A stretch of DNA of 64,000 bases from Ulva prolifera (GCA_023078555.1 CM041203.1:3887981-3951980), one strand, 5' to 3'. Positions 11,901-24,651 are shown, counted from the first letter of the stretch. Translations and numbers: made by a program. The notes: generated by a model not told the origin, from the sequence alone.

Positions 11901-14900
11901 TTGCTGGAGTGCTGAAAGCGGTTAGTCACATTGAGATCCTCAAGCTTTACATGTTTTTGTTGCAGAAGTACAAGGCATTAGATGCTGCTACACTGCATGC
12001 TATTGCAGCTTACCTCGGCAGGCTTTGCAATGAGCTCAGGCTAGAGCCCATGATGTACCAGGTGCGCTACTATCAGCTACGAACGTGCTTTTCTCAGACG
12101 TGTTCTTGCTGTCTCAATCAGCTTGATGCTATCTTACGGGAGCGTAGGAGTATATGCATCACCCAGTTCAGGATGATCGCGTATCCAGACTTGAGTAGTT
12201 ATGCAGATATCTTACCTCAGGCAGTTTCATATCATCCTCTCTGACGAGTCCATCAAGAAGAGGCCGATGTACAACAGCCTGAGGAAAGTTGCATCTCGAA
12301 TTGCATCCCATCTGGTTGCTCGATTGGATCCAGAACCAGTTTCTCTTCCGGAGGCATCAGGTGCAGATGGACGGGATCTCAATCAACTGAATGGCGAATC
12401 ATATGGTGAAGTTTTTGCTCGACCGGCAGGTAAAATTTCGCTCTGGCTCCTATTCCAATACAGTGAATAAGTACAATCTACACCCCACAGATTGCGCTGT
12501 GGGCTTAAGAGCTGCCTGTGCCGCAATCATGCCGTTTCTGCAGTCAATGATGGAGTGTTGGGATGCCTGCCTGCACAGACAACGCAGGACACATTGACCA
12601 AGATACAGGATCGTGTGACAAAACTGCTGTTTGTGGAGCTCCTTTTCGAGAAAGGCCCCAGAGAGTCAGAGATGATTCAAACAGAGTATAGCTGGAGGAA
12701 GGCCCTGCTGGATCAATCTGAGGGCCGGCAGGACGGCCACCAGATTGCAGGTGCGCGGTCCATATAACTCATGAAGCCTCGCTGGACATTTCATACAGCG
12801 GCGCATGTAGAGGCTGCACTGAGCAAGGGCAGCTGTGTTGGCTCAGGCACCGCTTGCCTACTGCCACTGTATCAAAGGTGATAGTCTGGACGCATCAATG
12901 CTACATGCGATGCCAATGCCATTATTATGATTCTTGTGGACCTGTTTTTTATGGACATATTTTGCGCATGAAATTGCGGCTCCCAGCATGCAAGGTGTGT
13001 ACAGATGATCAGGACAATGATGCGAATGTTGCCTCTGATCATCCTGCTCAGGACCAGGCAGCTGCTGATTCTGGGAGTAGTGACGATGAAGACGCGCTGC
13101 CGCGGCCCGGTGCAGCCAAGATAGCACCGCATCGTCCCGCCCAAGGCCTTGCCGCCGGGCTGCAGATGACTGCAGAGGAGCAGCTGCGGTTCAAGGCACT
13201 GTTCGAGACGGTGTGTTACCCCATGCTTTCATCACACCTAAGATGCAGATACGCTGAAGGCTCGCAGGATTTGCAATGCACTAAAAGCATTGCTTATCGA
13301 CTGGAGCATCTGCAGGTCAATGGCAGCCGATCTGTCAAGCAACTGCTTCTGGCAGAATGGAATCAGCATGAGGAGCTGCAGATGACAAAAAAACAAGTAA
13401 TCAACACAATGGCAGCGCTACAGCTGCGGGCAGGGGAGCTGACAAATGCACAGGTGTGAACCCTGAAATGGTTGCGTGTTCAGCCGGATCAGGTTTTGCG
13501 GACATGGCTAGGATTCTTCAGCTGGACACTTATCGCGCCCCCACCCATGGCGGCATGCTACCACCTGACTTATGCATGTCTCCGCAGTTCATGCCTGACC
13601 TAATCTGGCCCATGTAGCCTGCAGCGTTAAAAGCCAGATTACAGGACATACCATGACTGTGTTGATATGCAGGAAGAGAAGCTTGAACTGCTGGTCCGAG
13701 AGTTTGGGCATCTTGGACGGCGCGCATACACACGCATCTCTAATGCTTTTGCTGGGGGCTTCTCACCTGCAGCCATCAAGAAACATGTGACACGTCTGAA
13801 GCTTGAGCTCCCCATCAGCAGCAAACACAATCGCCACAACCTGGAGGATCTTGAAGGCCTACACGACGCCAATGATGACATGATTCGAGCTGGACCTTTG
13901 AAGAATACAAAAGAGAGAAAGCGTGGCCATAGACGAAACCGTTCTCCAGATGTAGATGTTGGGGATGAGCGTGACAGCAACGGAAGCAGTGGAGATGATG
14001 ACATTGCCAAGTTGCCCGCAGCAAAGAAGAGACGAAGCTCTGTTCCTGATCCCGATGGCGAGGGTGATAGCAGATCCATGGAGAAGCGTGTGTCCCATGA
14101 GGAGGAGGCTTGCTCTGATGTACCTGGTATGTCTGCCTTGGAGGATGATGATGTGGCAGGAGAGGGTAGCGTACGAGCTACTGCCCTGATATCCAGTGAT
14201 GATGATGGGGTCGAGCATGCGCCAGCAGCAGCACGAAGGCAGCGTAAAGAAGAGGAAGCTAACAAGAGGTGGAAGAAACCAGGTGCCGTAGCAAGTAGAG
14301 GTGTGACACCTAAGGGAGCTGAGAAGGTTGAAAAGGTGCAACGAAAGTCGCCTAAAAGCAACTCAGCCTGTCCGCGAAACCGAACCTCAGAGGTGCCTCC
14401 TTCTGGCAAGGCCTGCAAGACAAGCGAATTACCTGGTGCTGTGCCAGTCTCCCTCTTTGACATACACGCTGTGACGACCGCAGCTCACTGCATCAAAGAT
14501 GCATTGAAGGCAGAAAGTGCGTCACTCAATAACAATCGTTCTATACGCAGGTTGACTGTCAAATCCATATGCATTTTTGGTGTACTTTTGCAGGCATTCA
14601 TCATTCTTGGACTTTTGTATTTGCAGGCATTGGGCACATGTCCGCAGCAGATATTGTCGAAGTGCTCGGAAGAATTTTGGTAAACAGCACTAAAGAGCAG
14701 AGATCTCAAGATTCCGGAACGGTGCGTTTCAAGATGGCGGATTGACCGACATTGTTGTAGCTTACGGTGTGTTGTAATTTATTGTGGATGCTGTGTGACA
14801 TCATGCTCAATCCGGATCGTGATCATTGAGATGAAGTCATTGCCGTACAGGTGCACGTTCGCATCAGCCCTAAAAACGATGCAGAAGAGCATCTCATGGC

Positions 14901-17001
14901 ATTGCCAGCAACTGCTGCCCTTCTGGGGGTTCTAGGGCTGCACATTTCTGGTGTCAACGATCCAAGCGTCTGGGATTTTGATGGTTCAGTGATGGACTTA
15001 AATGACAAGCTGCTATCGCTTACTGTGCGTTTTCTTTGGTCGCACGCAGCAGGACAGATCAGCAGCACAATCTAGTATGTGCATGGAACAAGTAGCTAGC
15101 ATCATATGAAGTTCAACATATCAACATGTGGACTCGAATTGCAGCTGAACTGAGCTCTGTATGGACTTTGGCACCCCTCGGCTAGAAAAGCATGGCCAAC
15201 ATTTTGCACAGACATGATTCATGCGCCTATTTTTACCCCCCTGATACAACCCCATCTGATGCAGGAAAATTCAGGAAAGGTGGCGGAAGACAGAGGCTGC
15301 CACGCCATAGGACTGAGTGAACAATGCATTGACGAGGCCATTGTGCGGACTACAGCTCATGCTTCGCTTGTGGCAGAACATCTCCTGGATGATGACGATG
15401 ATGCTGATGAGCACAATGCAGCGGGGCGACCACTGTATGCTGTCACGTCTGCACGGCCAAAGAAGCAGCGGCGAGCATTGCTCCTGGATGATGAAGATGA
15501 TGATGACAATGATGACCGTCGCATCGCAGGCACGGATCATCAACTGCAGGGCCGCATGTCTGACAGTCCCGGCAATGGCAATGCACACTGTTGCGTGCCA
15601 CCTGTACCTGCCCAGACTCTTCACGACATTGCCAATGTACCTTCAGTGCCTGAGCCAGGTCTGGGGGACTTGGTCCCGAGGCCTGCAGCAGTTCGTAAAC
15701 ACACCGCTTCCGGTTTCGAAGGTCGAGTCATAGATCCAGCATGCCCGGCTGTGCCACAATTCGAATATAGAGCAGCCACTGCTGCAAGACGTATTTGCGT
15801 GGATGCTCTCCAGCTAGCTGCAGGCCAAGGTGAAACCGCCAAGGTGTTCATGGCAGATGCACCATCACCTTCCATAGTCCCCGGAATCTGTGGCTCTGTA
15901 CCGGAAACATCGGCGCAATGTGCAGCTGATGCATCGCCCATTTCGTCCCGTGTGGACGTGTCAAATCTTCAAGGTCCCCGCTGTCAATCAGCAGCAGAGC
16001 CACTGGCTAAATCGCACGCAGTCCAACAGAAGGCTTGCGAGCCACAGGCTAATGCTGTTGATCCTGCTGCTGCTATCATGAGCTCATGCCCTGGTGAAGA
16101 ATTTTCTGACACTAGGGCAAGGGGGGCGCTGCAACCTGGACTTTCTGAGGAGGACCTTCAAGACTCTCAACCGGTTGGAGTTAGTACCGTTGCAAATCCA
16201 GAGGAGATGCCAGAGGGAAGCGGGGTCGCTGAGAGAGAGGAGCTCTGGGCCCAAGAGGGAGGTCTGAATGATGGCCACACTGAAGTTTCAGATGATTTGT
16301 CTCCACATTTGTGGCCAACGGCAGCGGGAGAGCGCTCAATTGGTGATGTTGATATGATGACACCTGTCACGAACCTCTCGCACCCAGGACTCCTACAGAC
16401 TCGAAGTGCAACCCGCAGTGTCACCTTCAGTGATGTGACGACCGACCTTGTAGCGGGACCAACGCACGAATGGCAGGGCAGCCGGCAGCGTCGCGCAGAC
16501 GGTGTCGAGTATGGCACAACGGGTGTATCAAGACTGCCGCGGCCAGCCCTTAAACCACAATGCCGTGGCGCAGGTGCGGAGTATTGCACGCTTGGGGATT
16601 CTCCACCTGCGCTTGCAGGTGACGGCAGTGTGGCAGATAAACCTCCTAGCTTTGAAATTCCGCAAGAAGACGAGGCAATTCTCACAGTCACTGGGAGCAC
16701 AGAGGTTGGGAGGGTGCCCTTGTCACCAATCAAGGTGAACACACCCAGGAGAGGTGGTACGGCGTTGTCATCTAAGCCACTGAGTTCATCCGCTCTGACC
16801 ATGCCTGGGAGCCAGTGCAAACGCCCACGTACCAAGAAGGCGAGGCTTGAGGCCATGAGAGCAAGTCAGGATGGGAGTCGCAATTCTGCAGCACCCTGCC
16901 TGCCATGCTCTGGCGAAGAAGGAGCAGAACATCCCGGCACATGTACTAAGCAGGGGTCAGAAAGCAATGTACCACATACTGGTACAGCGGGTGCTTTGTA
17001 A
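8912..17001 (+). CDS. TIMELESS: TIMELESS / Tof1 / Swi1 replication fork protection protein
   Basis: Eukaryotic fork-protection factor. With TIPIN/Csm3 it tethers helicase and polymerase in the nucleus and supports the S-phase checkpoint. The ATG at 8912 opens the N-terminal TIMELESS domain: DHALLISCIDGLGRFDDR, then DIDRFLRRD and NLLPLLKTYPSDQD, continued by VRVLVLMSMPPQDIYPNN near 9330 and FRENV-like FQENVLELVG near 9720. The order matches the plant homologue. Exons continue roughly at 9691-10058, 10080-10405, 10460-10785, 10842-11095, 11219-11730, 11816-12060, 12220-12430, 12490-12750, 12990-13455, 13666-14518, 14622-14720, 14851-15026 and 15265-17001. Residues from about 13880 on are basic and Ser/Asp-rich. 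The last exon carries acidic blocks such as LLLDDEDDDDNDD and a Ser/Pro-rich tail, usual for TIMELESS C-termini. Placing the 15265-17001 exon in this gene is inference, and most splice sites are approximate. Confidence 0.82.
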
Positions 17002-17555
17002 GACTAAGGCTGCCCGATATGAGTATGCTTCAAATTGTAATTTTTATTGATGTAGGTATTTGGCGATTTTCGACTTTCATAACCCCATAAAGCCTTACTT
17101 ATCGCAGAGACATGGCCTGGCATAACACTCTAAAAGTCTAAGCAGCACATGACAGTCTGGTACTGCAGCTATGCACAGCACCGCTGCAGTGCACTGTACA
17201 TACTAACATACTGTTGATGCATCATTCTACCGCCAAATTACATGCTAGCACCTTGCTGTAGTCCCCTTGAGCCCTTAACAAAATGCGTATTCGCATCAGC
17301 ACGATAGGACATAGCATAATCAGCATGCATGTCAAGCACCACAGCAACGTAAACGTGGCAACGTTCGATGGATCAAACAACTAGATGAAGTTGCCGTACG
17401 ACATCATCCGTTTTAGACGCAATTATCGGTGCTTCTGGCGTTATAAAGTGCGGCAATGCTGCGGGTAGCGCTTGTGGGGGTTTGCTGATTAGAAAGGCTG
17501 GCTACAGCGCCCGGTGAACATTTGCCTGGATTTTCTCTAGTGTTGCATCGATAGA
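17002..17555. other. Intergenic between TIMELESS and the NT-C2 gene
   Basis: About 550 bp, AT-richer than the flanking exons and with no sizeable open frame. It probably holds the TIMELESS 3' UTR and the promoter of the next gene. Nothing specific is visible. Confidence 0.5.
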
Positions 17556-20054
17556 ATGATGCGCGGGAAGTCGTTCATGCGGAAGGCAAAAAGTGCGCTG
17601 ACAGGGAAACGCGGACACGATCATCAGCGATTTGTGTTTACTCTGCGTCCCGCTTGCCTTGGTACGCTCAAGTAAGTGTGGTGTTCTGATGCAACGGAGT
17701 TTAGCAATAGTGTCTTTCCTTGCATCTTCATACTGTTTTCATCGTCGTCCATGGCGCCTGACCGGCGTGAGACATTGACGCGAATGCAGAAGGTGTGCCT
17801 GCTCGCGTCAAGCAGACTGTGCTGGAGTGGAAAGGAACTGGATCCAAGCTTAGTTATACCAAAGTCGTAGGCTGTTCCGGGGGACTCGCTACGTTTGATG
17901 ACAAGCTGCACATGGTGCGTACACTGAAACTGCGACGTGACGCTGCCTATTTACATCTTCCTTACATTCGCTGCACCAGAGCACACATCCATTGCGCAAG
18001 CGTCTACGAATTTCTAAATGACTGGCTGCTAAATTCTTCAGCAGCCGCAACGTTGTCCAAAGGTCCCAAGTACGTATCCGACGGTGCACCGACGTCTCGC
18101 GTGACGGATGGTGAATTCGTGATTGCATCCTGGTCGCCGAACTGCTCTACTGTCTCTGTTGAATTAACAAGCATTTTGAACGTTTTCCTGCAGGACCTAT
18201 TGTTCCAGCGTTCCAACATGACTGTTTTCTGTCTTGAAGAGGCCTCCCAACGCAATGCGCACATGTTAACTGTTCATAAGTGTCTCACCAAACGTTGCAG
18301 TACACATTCTGAGCATGTATGTATAGAAGCTGAATATTTATGCTTCGACTGCAGACCAGTACTCTGCACAGGACGCCAGAGGGATTTGAGGCAAAGCAGT
18401 ACACACTCAAATGCATGGAAGTCCAGGAAATGAAAAGTATGGGTCGGATAGTCGACAAAACAAACTGCATATCTCAATTTACTCTGGACTTCTCTGCGTT
18501 TGCCAAGACATGTTTGGAACATGGGGCTGAAGAGGAGATTGAAGTAACTCTCCAACCAAAGGGTGCTCATGGAGCTGCGGTCACACTTCGAGCATTTGTG
18601 AGCGCAACTCAGCTGCGGAATTGGTCCCCTGATCTCGAGTCCACAAGCTCAGAGCTAAGCTACCTAACTTCCAGCATTACAGCTGACGGTGACGACTATG
18701 AATACGACGACAGCCAGGTATCCTCCGCAATACAGACTGCTTTGTCCATGCAATCACGCAACTTTCATCTCTGTCAGGACTATCGGTTGTTATTCATCCA
18801 GTCGAGCACACAAAGATTCAGCACCTCCTGAAAACCAGGTGCAGGTCACATGATGAAGTGTGTGACAACGAGCTTGTGTGTCGTTAATGTTCATAGATCA
18901 TCTCTCCGTACATTACGTATGATGTATAATACATAATCACAATGAACGAGTTGTCTTTGCAGGAGCTGGCTGGTATTGGAATCAATCCATCTCTGTCTCT
19001 GCTTTCAGATGACTCTGAGTCAATTTCCACCAGGCTGCCGTCACCCAGGCCAAAGTCACCAAGGCATGCGGCAGCGTCAGTGACGGCATCAACTCCATCA
19101 TTCGAGACAGGCGCACCTCGCAGCCGCCGCACTCATACGCGCACAAGAAGCTCCGTACGTTCTACACTGGAGCTGTGCATACAACTGTGTGGTGGCTCAA
19201 TTTCGTGCAACAATAACTGGTTCCCTGTGCAGGACTTTGGCCTCGCTGCCATTGCAGAAACTGACACTGAAGCAGCACACCGTAGCTCCAGCAGGGACCT
19301 AGCGTGTCAAGGGGGAGCCAGTGTAGAGATACCAGCAGAAACATTCCATCTTCAAGATAGTGCACCTGCTTCAAGTGAAAACCATGCTCCGCTACCTCAG
19401 GGCCACTTCTCGGTTTGCTCTATCAACCTGCTTGATCCTGCAAGCTTCCACTGCGTGATCTTTGTATCTTTGAGACAGCCCTGATGATACCAAGCGTGTG
19501 TGGTGGCACTCATACCCTTATGCTCTGTAGTTACAGCACGGTTTAGGATTTCTGGGGCATTTACTCCGTAAGCAGCCGTCAAGCTTGAAAGATATGACCC
19601 CGGAGGAGCTGCGTGTCGAAGCAGCTCGACGCGAAACCGTAGACATCAATGCTGAGGAAGATATAACAGTGCTGCGAGAGAGATGTGAGACCTTAGTGTA
19701 TGCCCGGGAGCATCTCAAGGCCAAAAACACCGAACTCAAGCAAATGCTGACAGAAGCGCAGGTGTGAATGCCTTTTACCTGCTGACATCCAAGTGCATGG
19801 AGACCCTTTAAATGTTGTCGTCATAAAAACGTGTCTGATTTTTGCAGACCAGATCAATGTCAGATGAAGATTTAGTTCAAGAGCTCGTTCACGCTAAGTT
19901 GGCTTTAGCAGATGGAGAGTACAAACGCTTGTCACTGCAGCTGGCACTACAGATAGAGATGAACAAAAGTCGCGCTCTGGCTGCTAAACTGACAGCTGTG
20001 TCAGTGGAACGGGATTTGGTTGCAAATCAATTGTCCCAGGCAGCAGTATCATGA
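17556..20054 (+). CDS. NT-C2 domain protein with C-terminal coiled coil
   Basis: The ATG at 17556 opens a basic N-terminus followed by an NT-C2 fold (the EEIG1/EHBP1 and plant NT-C2 class of membrane-associated adaptors): RFVFTLRPACLG, VPARVKQTVLEWKG and LATFDDKLHM. The next exons carry AKQYTLKCMEVQ, SMGRIVDKTNCISQFTLDFS and EEIEVTLQPKG, the alternating beta-strands of the same domain, up to about 18717. A Ser/Pro-rich linker (about 18962-19153) and an acidic exon (19234-19395) follow. A Glu/Arg/Lys-rich coiled coil occupies about 19540-19760 and 19849-20054, ending in TGA at 20052. Exon order is clear and the 3' acceptors (for example TTTTTGCAG before 19849) are good, but the first junctions are not resolved exactly. 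Family members link membranes to the cytoskeleton or chloroplast movement; the function here is inferred. Confidence 0.75.
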
Positions 20055-20307
20055 TCATGGCCGAGTGGTTTCTCGGACAACCTGACCTTGACAGGTGATA
20101 TGCCAATCTGTTGATATGGTCAAGCCAGGTCGACAAAACTAACACCAACAATCGATCATATCAACTTATAATTAAAATATACGAATGGATATGAATATGC
20201 GTGATACTGTGTTTGACGTTCAAGTTTGTACCGATTTAGCAAACATGCGCCAACAGATTTCAAATGATATAATAAAAGTCTGGTCACTCGTGAGATTTTA
20301 ATATGAA
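20055..20307. other. Convergent 3' region between the NT-C2 gene and eIF4B
   Basis: Short AT-rich spacer between two stop codons on opposite strands. AATAAA at 20271-20276 (plus strand) is a candidate polyadenylation signal for the NT-C2 gene, though chlorophytes often use TGTAA instead. Confidence 0.4.
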
Positions 20308-22728
20308 CTACCACCCACCACTTGTCTTCGGCGCCGTACTCCTGGCCCGGTCACCCCTGTCCCCTGGTCGCTCACCCTTCTGCCCCCGATAATCTTTCTT
20401 TGCCCCTCCCTGGGAGATCCCATTCTTGGATGCTGGTCCTGCTTGCTTGGCTGCCTTCTTTCCACTGGAACGAGGTTTCACCTCGGAAAACCCATCATTG
20501 TCATCACCATCCATGGTATTTTCAGATATTGCAGCTGGCTTGGGAGCCTCAGGTTCTGGAGGCGGAATTTTCCTCCAAGTACCGGGTGCATCAGCCTTGA
20601 TTTCGCTGCACACAAACGAGTTCAGCATGTTTCGGTGGAATGTAGACGCTGTTCTGGCATGCATGGGTAGGAGGCATACGTCGCAGCCGACCTTGCAGCC
20701 GCAGCGGCCTCAATGTCAGCCTGGCAGGCATCAGCTGCAGCTTGAACAGATATCACCTGTCCATCTGGCCCAACATCTTCTGAATCAGCATCACCATTGC
20801 CAGCATCGATCTGTAGCTGCAGCCCTGCCAGTTTTGTCTGCAGTGCTACCTCCACCTCAGAGGCCTGCCCCTCCTCCCTGCAAGCTCAGCTTGATCATCA
20901 GTACAGTTTGCGCTATACAGGCAACGCTGTTAAGTTGGCCTGTTACACTGTTCAACGATCAATAAATTCTGGACACATACATGTTGTCAGTCTTCTCAGG
21001 GGTACGTGCTGTAGGCTTGTTAGCAGCGTCTGTACTAGCGGTTTGTGCTGGAGCCTCTTGCTTGCCCCATCGACCCTCACTGGGATGAGGCTTGCGTGCT
21101 GGGCCAGTCGGTGCAGCTGTCGCCGCTGGAGGTTGCCCAGCGGGAGGCTTTGTAGAAACCCAAGACTGTGACTCATCGGCGCGGCGAGAAAAGTTGCGTG
21201 GGGAACCCCTGCAGTTACAGCTACACGTCACATGGGCACAGTCTGCAAATTGTAAAATCGGTGGGAGCTGCCATGAGGTCTGTGAGTACTGCATCACAGG
21301 TGCAGTCACAAATACCGAACAATCTAACAAATACTGCATGACTGCGACGGTAGACAAATGGCACACCTGTCAGATCGAGGTGAGTTCACAGAATGACCAG
21401 CGGAAGAGGACGCTGCTTTGGTCTTGCTGCGGCTCCAGTCATCAGTCATGTCAGCTGCAGCCACATGTGAGGAGCCTCCCATTGCGGGTGCTTGGCCTCG
21501 CTGCGCGTCCGGATCCTTGGCCCATGTGGAAACAGCATCTGCACGAGACGGACCGACTGGGCCGCCATGATCCTCTCGAGTGCCGCCGGAGGGGGGCAGC
21601 GCAGTGCCGCGTGTCCATTTGCTCTCATCATCAGCGCGAGATGAGCCGAACCCACCACGCGCAGGGCTTGCAGTCTGCTGCACCATTGCAGTGCCACGGC
21701 CCCACCTGGGCTCCTCATCAGCTCGCGAAGGGCCAAAGCCACCGCCGCCGCCTACGCCACGGGGCGATCCATGCTGGATTGCTGTGCCACGAGACCACGT
21801 GTCCTCCGCGTCTGAGCGCGCCATACCTGAACCTCCGAACCCATTTCGGCGCTGGGGGACTACGCCAACGCCGGCACCGCTGCGACCCCAGGCACCATCT
21901 TCATCGGCACGAGATCCGCCACCACCACCGAATCCACCACCTCCCCCGAAACCACCACCCCCGCCACCTCCCCCGAATCCACCACCCCCACCACCACCGC
22001 CGCCAAAACCGCCACCCATGCGAGGTGCTGGAACACTTCTCCTGTCAGCGCCCCAGTCCGCTGATCCATCTGCCTTAGAGGGCTCTGCGTCGAACCTGCT
22101 ACGCATGGGGCCCCCTGCATAGACCACAGTAACAATGTCGTAGGATAGCCAATCACCACGCAGAGCATGCTTACGCAGGTGCCTCAATGGCAGATGTAAA
22201 GTGCATGGACGTTGTTTGCAAGTTTACTGGACGCTCATATTCCCGAGTGCACACTCTACTTGATTAGATGTTCGGAAGGCGAGATGAGCATTCAGAACTC
22301 ACCGTGACCTGAATACCCGGATGACTCGCCTGCGTGCTTCGGCAGGGACTGCATCAGCCGAGCATTTTCATCTAGTTCTTTGAATGAAGATCCCGTATTG
22401 AAATCAGCGAGATTCATCTTCGTAGGTTTGGGCTTCTTGCCCTTCTTCCCGCGAGGGGCAGGCGCCTGCCCGAGCGCGGGGAATTCATCGTTGTCCGCTT
22501 TCGGCGAAGGTTTGACAATTTCAGGCGCCTGCATTCTTACTCCGCTTTTGGTTTGGTTTACCAAGATGTTACATCCGTCAGTTGGGATGCCCCGTGCAGG
22601 CATCGGCCCATGGGCTACAGCCGTACCGCGATCTGCCCGTGAACATCTTCCTCCTCCAGAGCATCTTCAGCCCAAGAAATCCCATTCAAATCGCCTAAAG
22701 TGGTTCCCCATGCGGATTGTGTACCCAT
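20308..22728 (-). CDS. EIF4B: Plant-type eukaryotic translation initiation factor 4B
   Basis: Cytosolic factor that stimulates eIF4A helicase and recruits mRNA to the 40S subunit. Six exons close in phase: 22728-22627, 22528-22303, 22114-21367, 21208-20981, 20877-20680 and 20605-20308, giving about 599 residues. The start ATG (22728-22726) gives MGTQSAWGTTLGDLNGISWA, the conserved plant eIF4B opening with AWG. Exon 2 carries NDEFPALGQAP and a KGKKPKPTKMNLADF stretch, the conserved Lys-rich TLxEF-like box. Exon 3 has a long Gly-rich tract, about 21920-22020, then at least five spaced SRAD..W units (such as SRADEEPRWGRGTA), the family hallmark. The C-terminal exon contains APGTWRKIPPPEPEAP and ends in TSGGW. 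The exon 5 donor has two in-phase options (20680 or slightly upstream in transcript order). It faces the NT-C2 gene tail to tail. Confidence 0.87.
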
Positions 22729-23327
22729 ATTTCAAGTCGTTAGGCTGTAGCCGCCTCGACGCAGTTACGAATTGGCACTCTCTGAACCTTCCAATATGTG
22801 ATCATGTCACGTTTGAGGGATCTGGCATGCTCATGTAAATCAAATATGGAGACATCTGCCGTGAGCAGCTGCGTCGAGCAGACTGGGCAACCTCCTTATC
22901 TCGCGCTGACAGCTTGGTGATGAGTCCTGGCCCACGTATCACAGATATGCTATACTGAAGCTGCGTTGAACATATTGATAATAGGTCTGCCCATAGACTG
23001 TCGCGCTCCGTTATGTGGAATGCGAAGCTGACGCGCGTCGGTGGGCTGACACCATGGTGCACCACTGTATGTGCGTCAGCGGACGCCTCACGATCATAAC
23101 ACATGTAGCTGGACTCCAATAAATGACATATTGACTGTATTCATCGCCATAGCATACACCGAGCACCAATATATCAGATGTGAAATGCACAGAAGGCAGG
23201 CGTTTACATCCGGTACCAGCTTGTACCCCGAAATGGCTATTGGCAACATTTTCGCGCACATCTCAAGCACATCAGAGCAGATCTTGAACACGTAAACCAG
23301 TTCCGACTTGACAGCTGCAGGTCGACA
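22729..23327. other. Intergenic: eIF4B promoter and FKBP20-2 3' region
   Basis: About 600 bp between the eIF4B start codon and the FKBP20-2 stop, both genes on the minus strand. Minus-strand frames here show no family similarity. It most likely holds the FKBP20-2 3' UTR and the eIF4B promoter and 5' UTR. Confidence 0.45.
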
Positions 23328-24164
23328 TTATCCACACACAACCTTAGAGAACATCAGGGCGCCCTCTCTTCTGCAAGGCTTGATACCAATCAGTTCTACA
23401 TCAAACACCTCACACTGCTTGGCTGAAAAGAATGTGCTAGGCCCCACTGCATGCACCAGATGGTCACCGACATTGTTTCGCAAATTGAATCATAATGTAC
23501 AGACATTTACACAGCGGAAGCGAGGATCCTACCTGGGGGTCCAAGATCAGGCGGGACAACAATTCGTCTCTGGCCACCTGGCTTCATGCTCTTTAAGCCC
23601 AGTTCAAATCCTGAAAAGATCCGGCACAGGTACTGTCAGCTGTATGCATGAGTCTGTATCGTGGATGGTTCCTGTATGGCGCAGCAGCATACAGAAGGAC
23701 GATGCGGCTGCTATCATGGGCCATTGTTTAGGGCTGCCTTGCATGCCTCTGGCGGAGTCCATTCTGGTGTACATGCCATGACTCTCACTGTGCAGCTGGA
23801 ATCATGTGAAACAACTCATGTTCATCACACAGTGATACTTGTAATCCGGGGCCCTGTGTTTCACACACGTATTCGAGCTGCCACCCGGTGGTTCACATGT
23901 CCTACGTCACTATGCACACACAAGCCTATACTGACTTTTCGACACAGCGGCACCTGCTTGTCAGAGATGCATAGAGTTAATACCTGGGATAAGCCCTTGA
24001 ATGCCCAGGCGCGTTTCAGCTGGCCTCCCTTGCTTGTATGATGAATCAATCAGGCCACCGGACTCGTTGTATGCGGTGTATGCAAAGGTCACCTGTTCCC
24101 CATCTTGTGGCTCAATACCTTCCCCGATCTTGAAGTCCTTGTATATAACCCCTGCAGATGCCTC

Positions 24165-24207
<43 letters not shown>

Positions 24208-24651
24208 CTCTCTTGTGATCAGGTATACACGCTCAAAGCAACAGAATACTGATCTCCATACAGCGCGTCTCATACCATTTGACGCCTGAATGTACCCATC
24301 AGCTACAATTGTGATGTCAAATTTATCTCGTACAAAGCTTGGGAACTCTTTGGGGGCATTATTTTGCCGCTGTATCCTCTGATTGTACTCTAGCACTTGC
24401 CGTAAATACCCTGATAGATTCGACACGTCGGCCTGCTGCACAAGTATGACAGACCCCTCGTCTGCTCTTGCAGATTGAAATGGCGCAAGTACGAGAATCG
24501 CTGGTAGCATGAGCGCATGTCTCCGACATATGATCTGTGCGTTCCGGGAATGCATCTCACGTCGGTCTTGTCGGGCCGTGATCTCGCGTCGACATGGCGT
24601 GCTGGAAACGCCACTGTGCTTGCAACTAGATTGAATGCGCCACATGTGCAA
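23328..24651 (-). CDS. FKBP20-2: Thylakoid-lumen FKBP-type peptidyl-prolyl isomerase FKBP20-2
   Basis: Peptidyl-prolyl isomerase of the thylakoid lumen; the plant homologue helps assemble photosystem II supercomplexes. Four exons close in phase: 24651-24276, 24151-23984, 23610-23533 and 23446-23328, about 246 residues, close to the 242 of the Arabidopsis protein. Exon 1 carries a basic transit region and then CRRHALMLPAILVLAPFQSARADEG: twin Arg, a hydrophobic stretch and an AxA-type cleavage site, so import to the lumen by the Tat route is likely. The FKBP core reads IYKDFKIGEGIEPQDGEQVT, YNESGGLIDSSYKQG, GFELGLKSMKPGGQRR and VVPPDLGPPVG. The C-terminal EVFDVELIGIKPC ends in KVVCG and keeps the pair of Cys that FKBP20-2 uses as a redox disulfide. 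Intron 1 contains a long GA/TC microsatellite. An alternative upstream start in another frame cannot be excluded. Confidence 0.88.
24168..24213. repeat. (TC)n microsatellite
   Basis: About 22 CT/TC dinucleotides with one interruption. The repeat lies inside intron 1 of FKBP20-2, so the transcript carries (GA)n ending about 14 nt before the CAG acceptor, where a pyrimidine tract would be expected. Confidence 0.95.

Noticed and set aside
13639..14463. 274-codon minus-strand frame
   Set aside because: It is antisense to a TIMELESS exon with good coding character; the Ser/Leu-rich translation is the usual shadow of an acidic/basic coding region.
16167..16856. 229-codon minus-strand frame
   Set aside because: Antisense shadow of the Ser/Pro-rich last TIMELESS exon, with no independent support.
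21092..22122. Two long plus-strand frames rich in His, Arg and Pro
   Set aside because: They are antisense to eIF4B exons 3 and 4; the Pro-rich run is the complement of the Gly tract.
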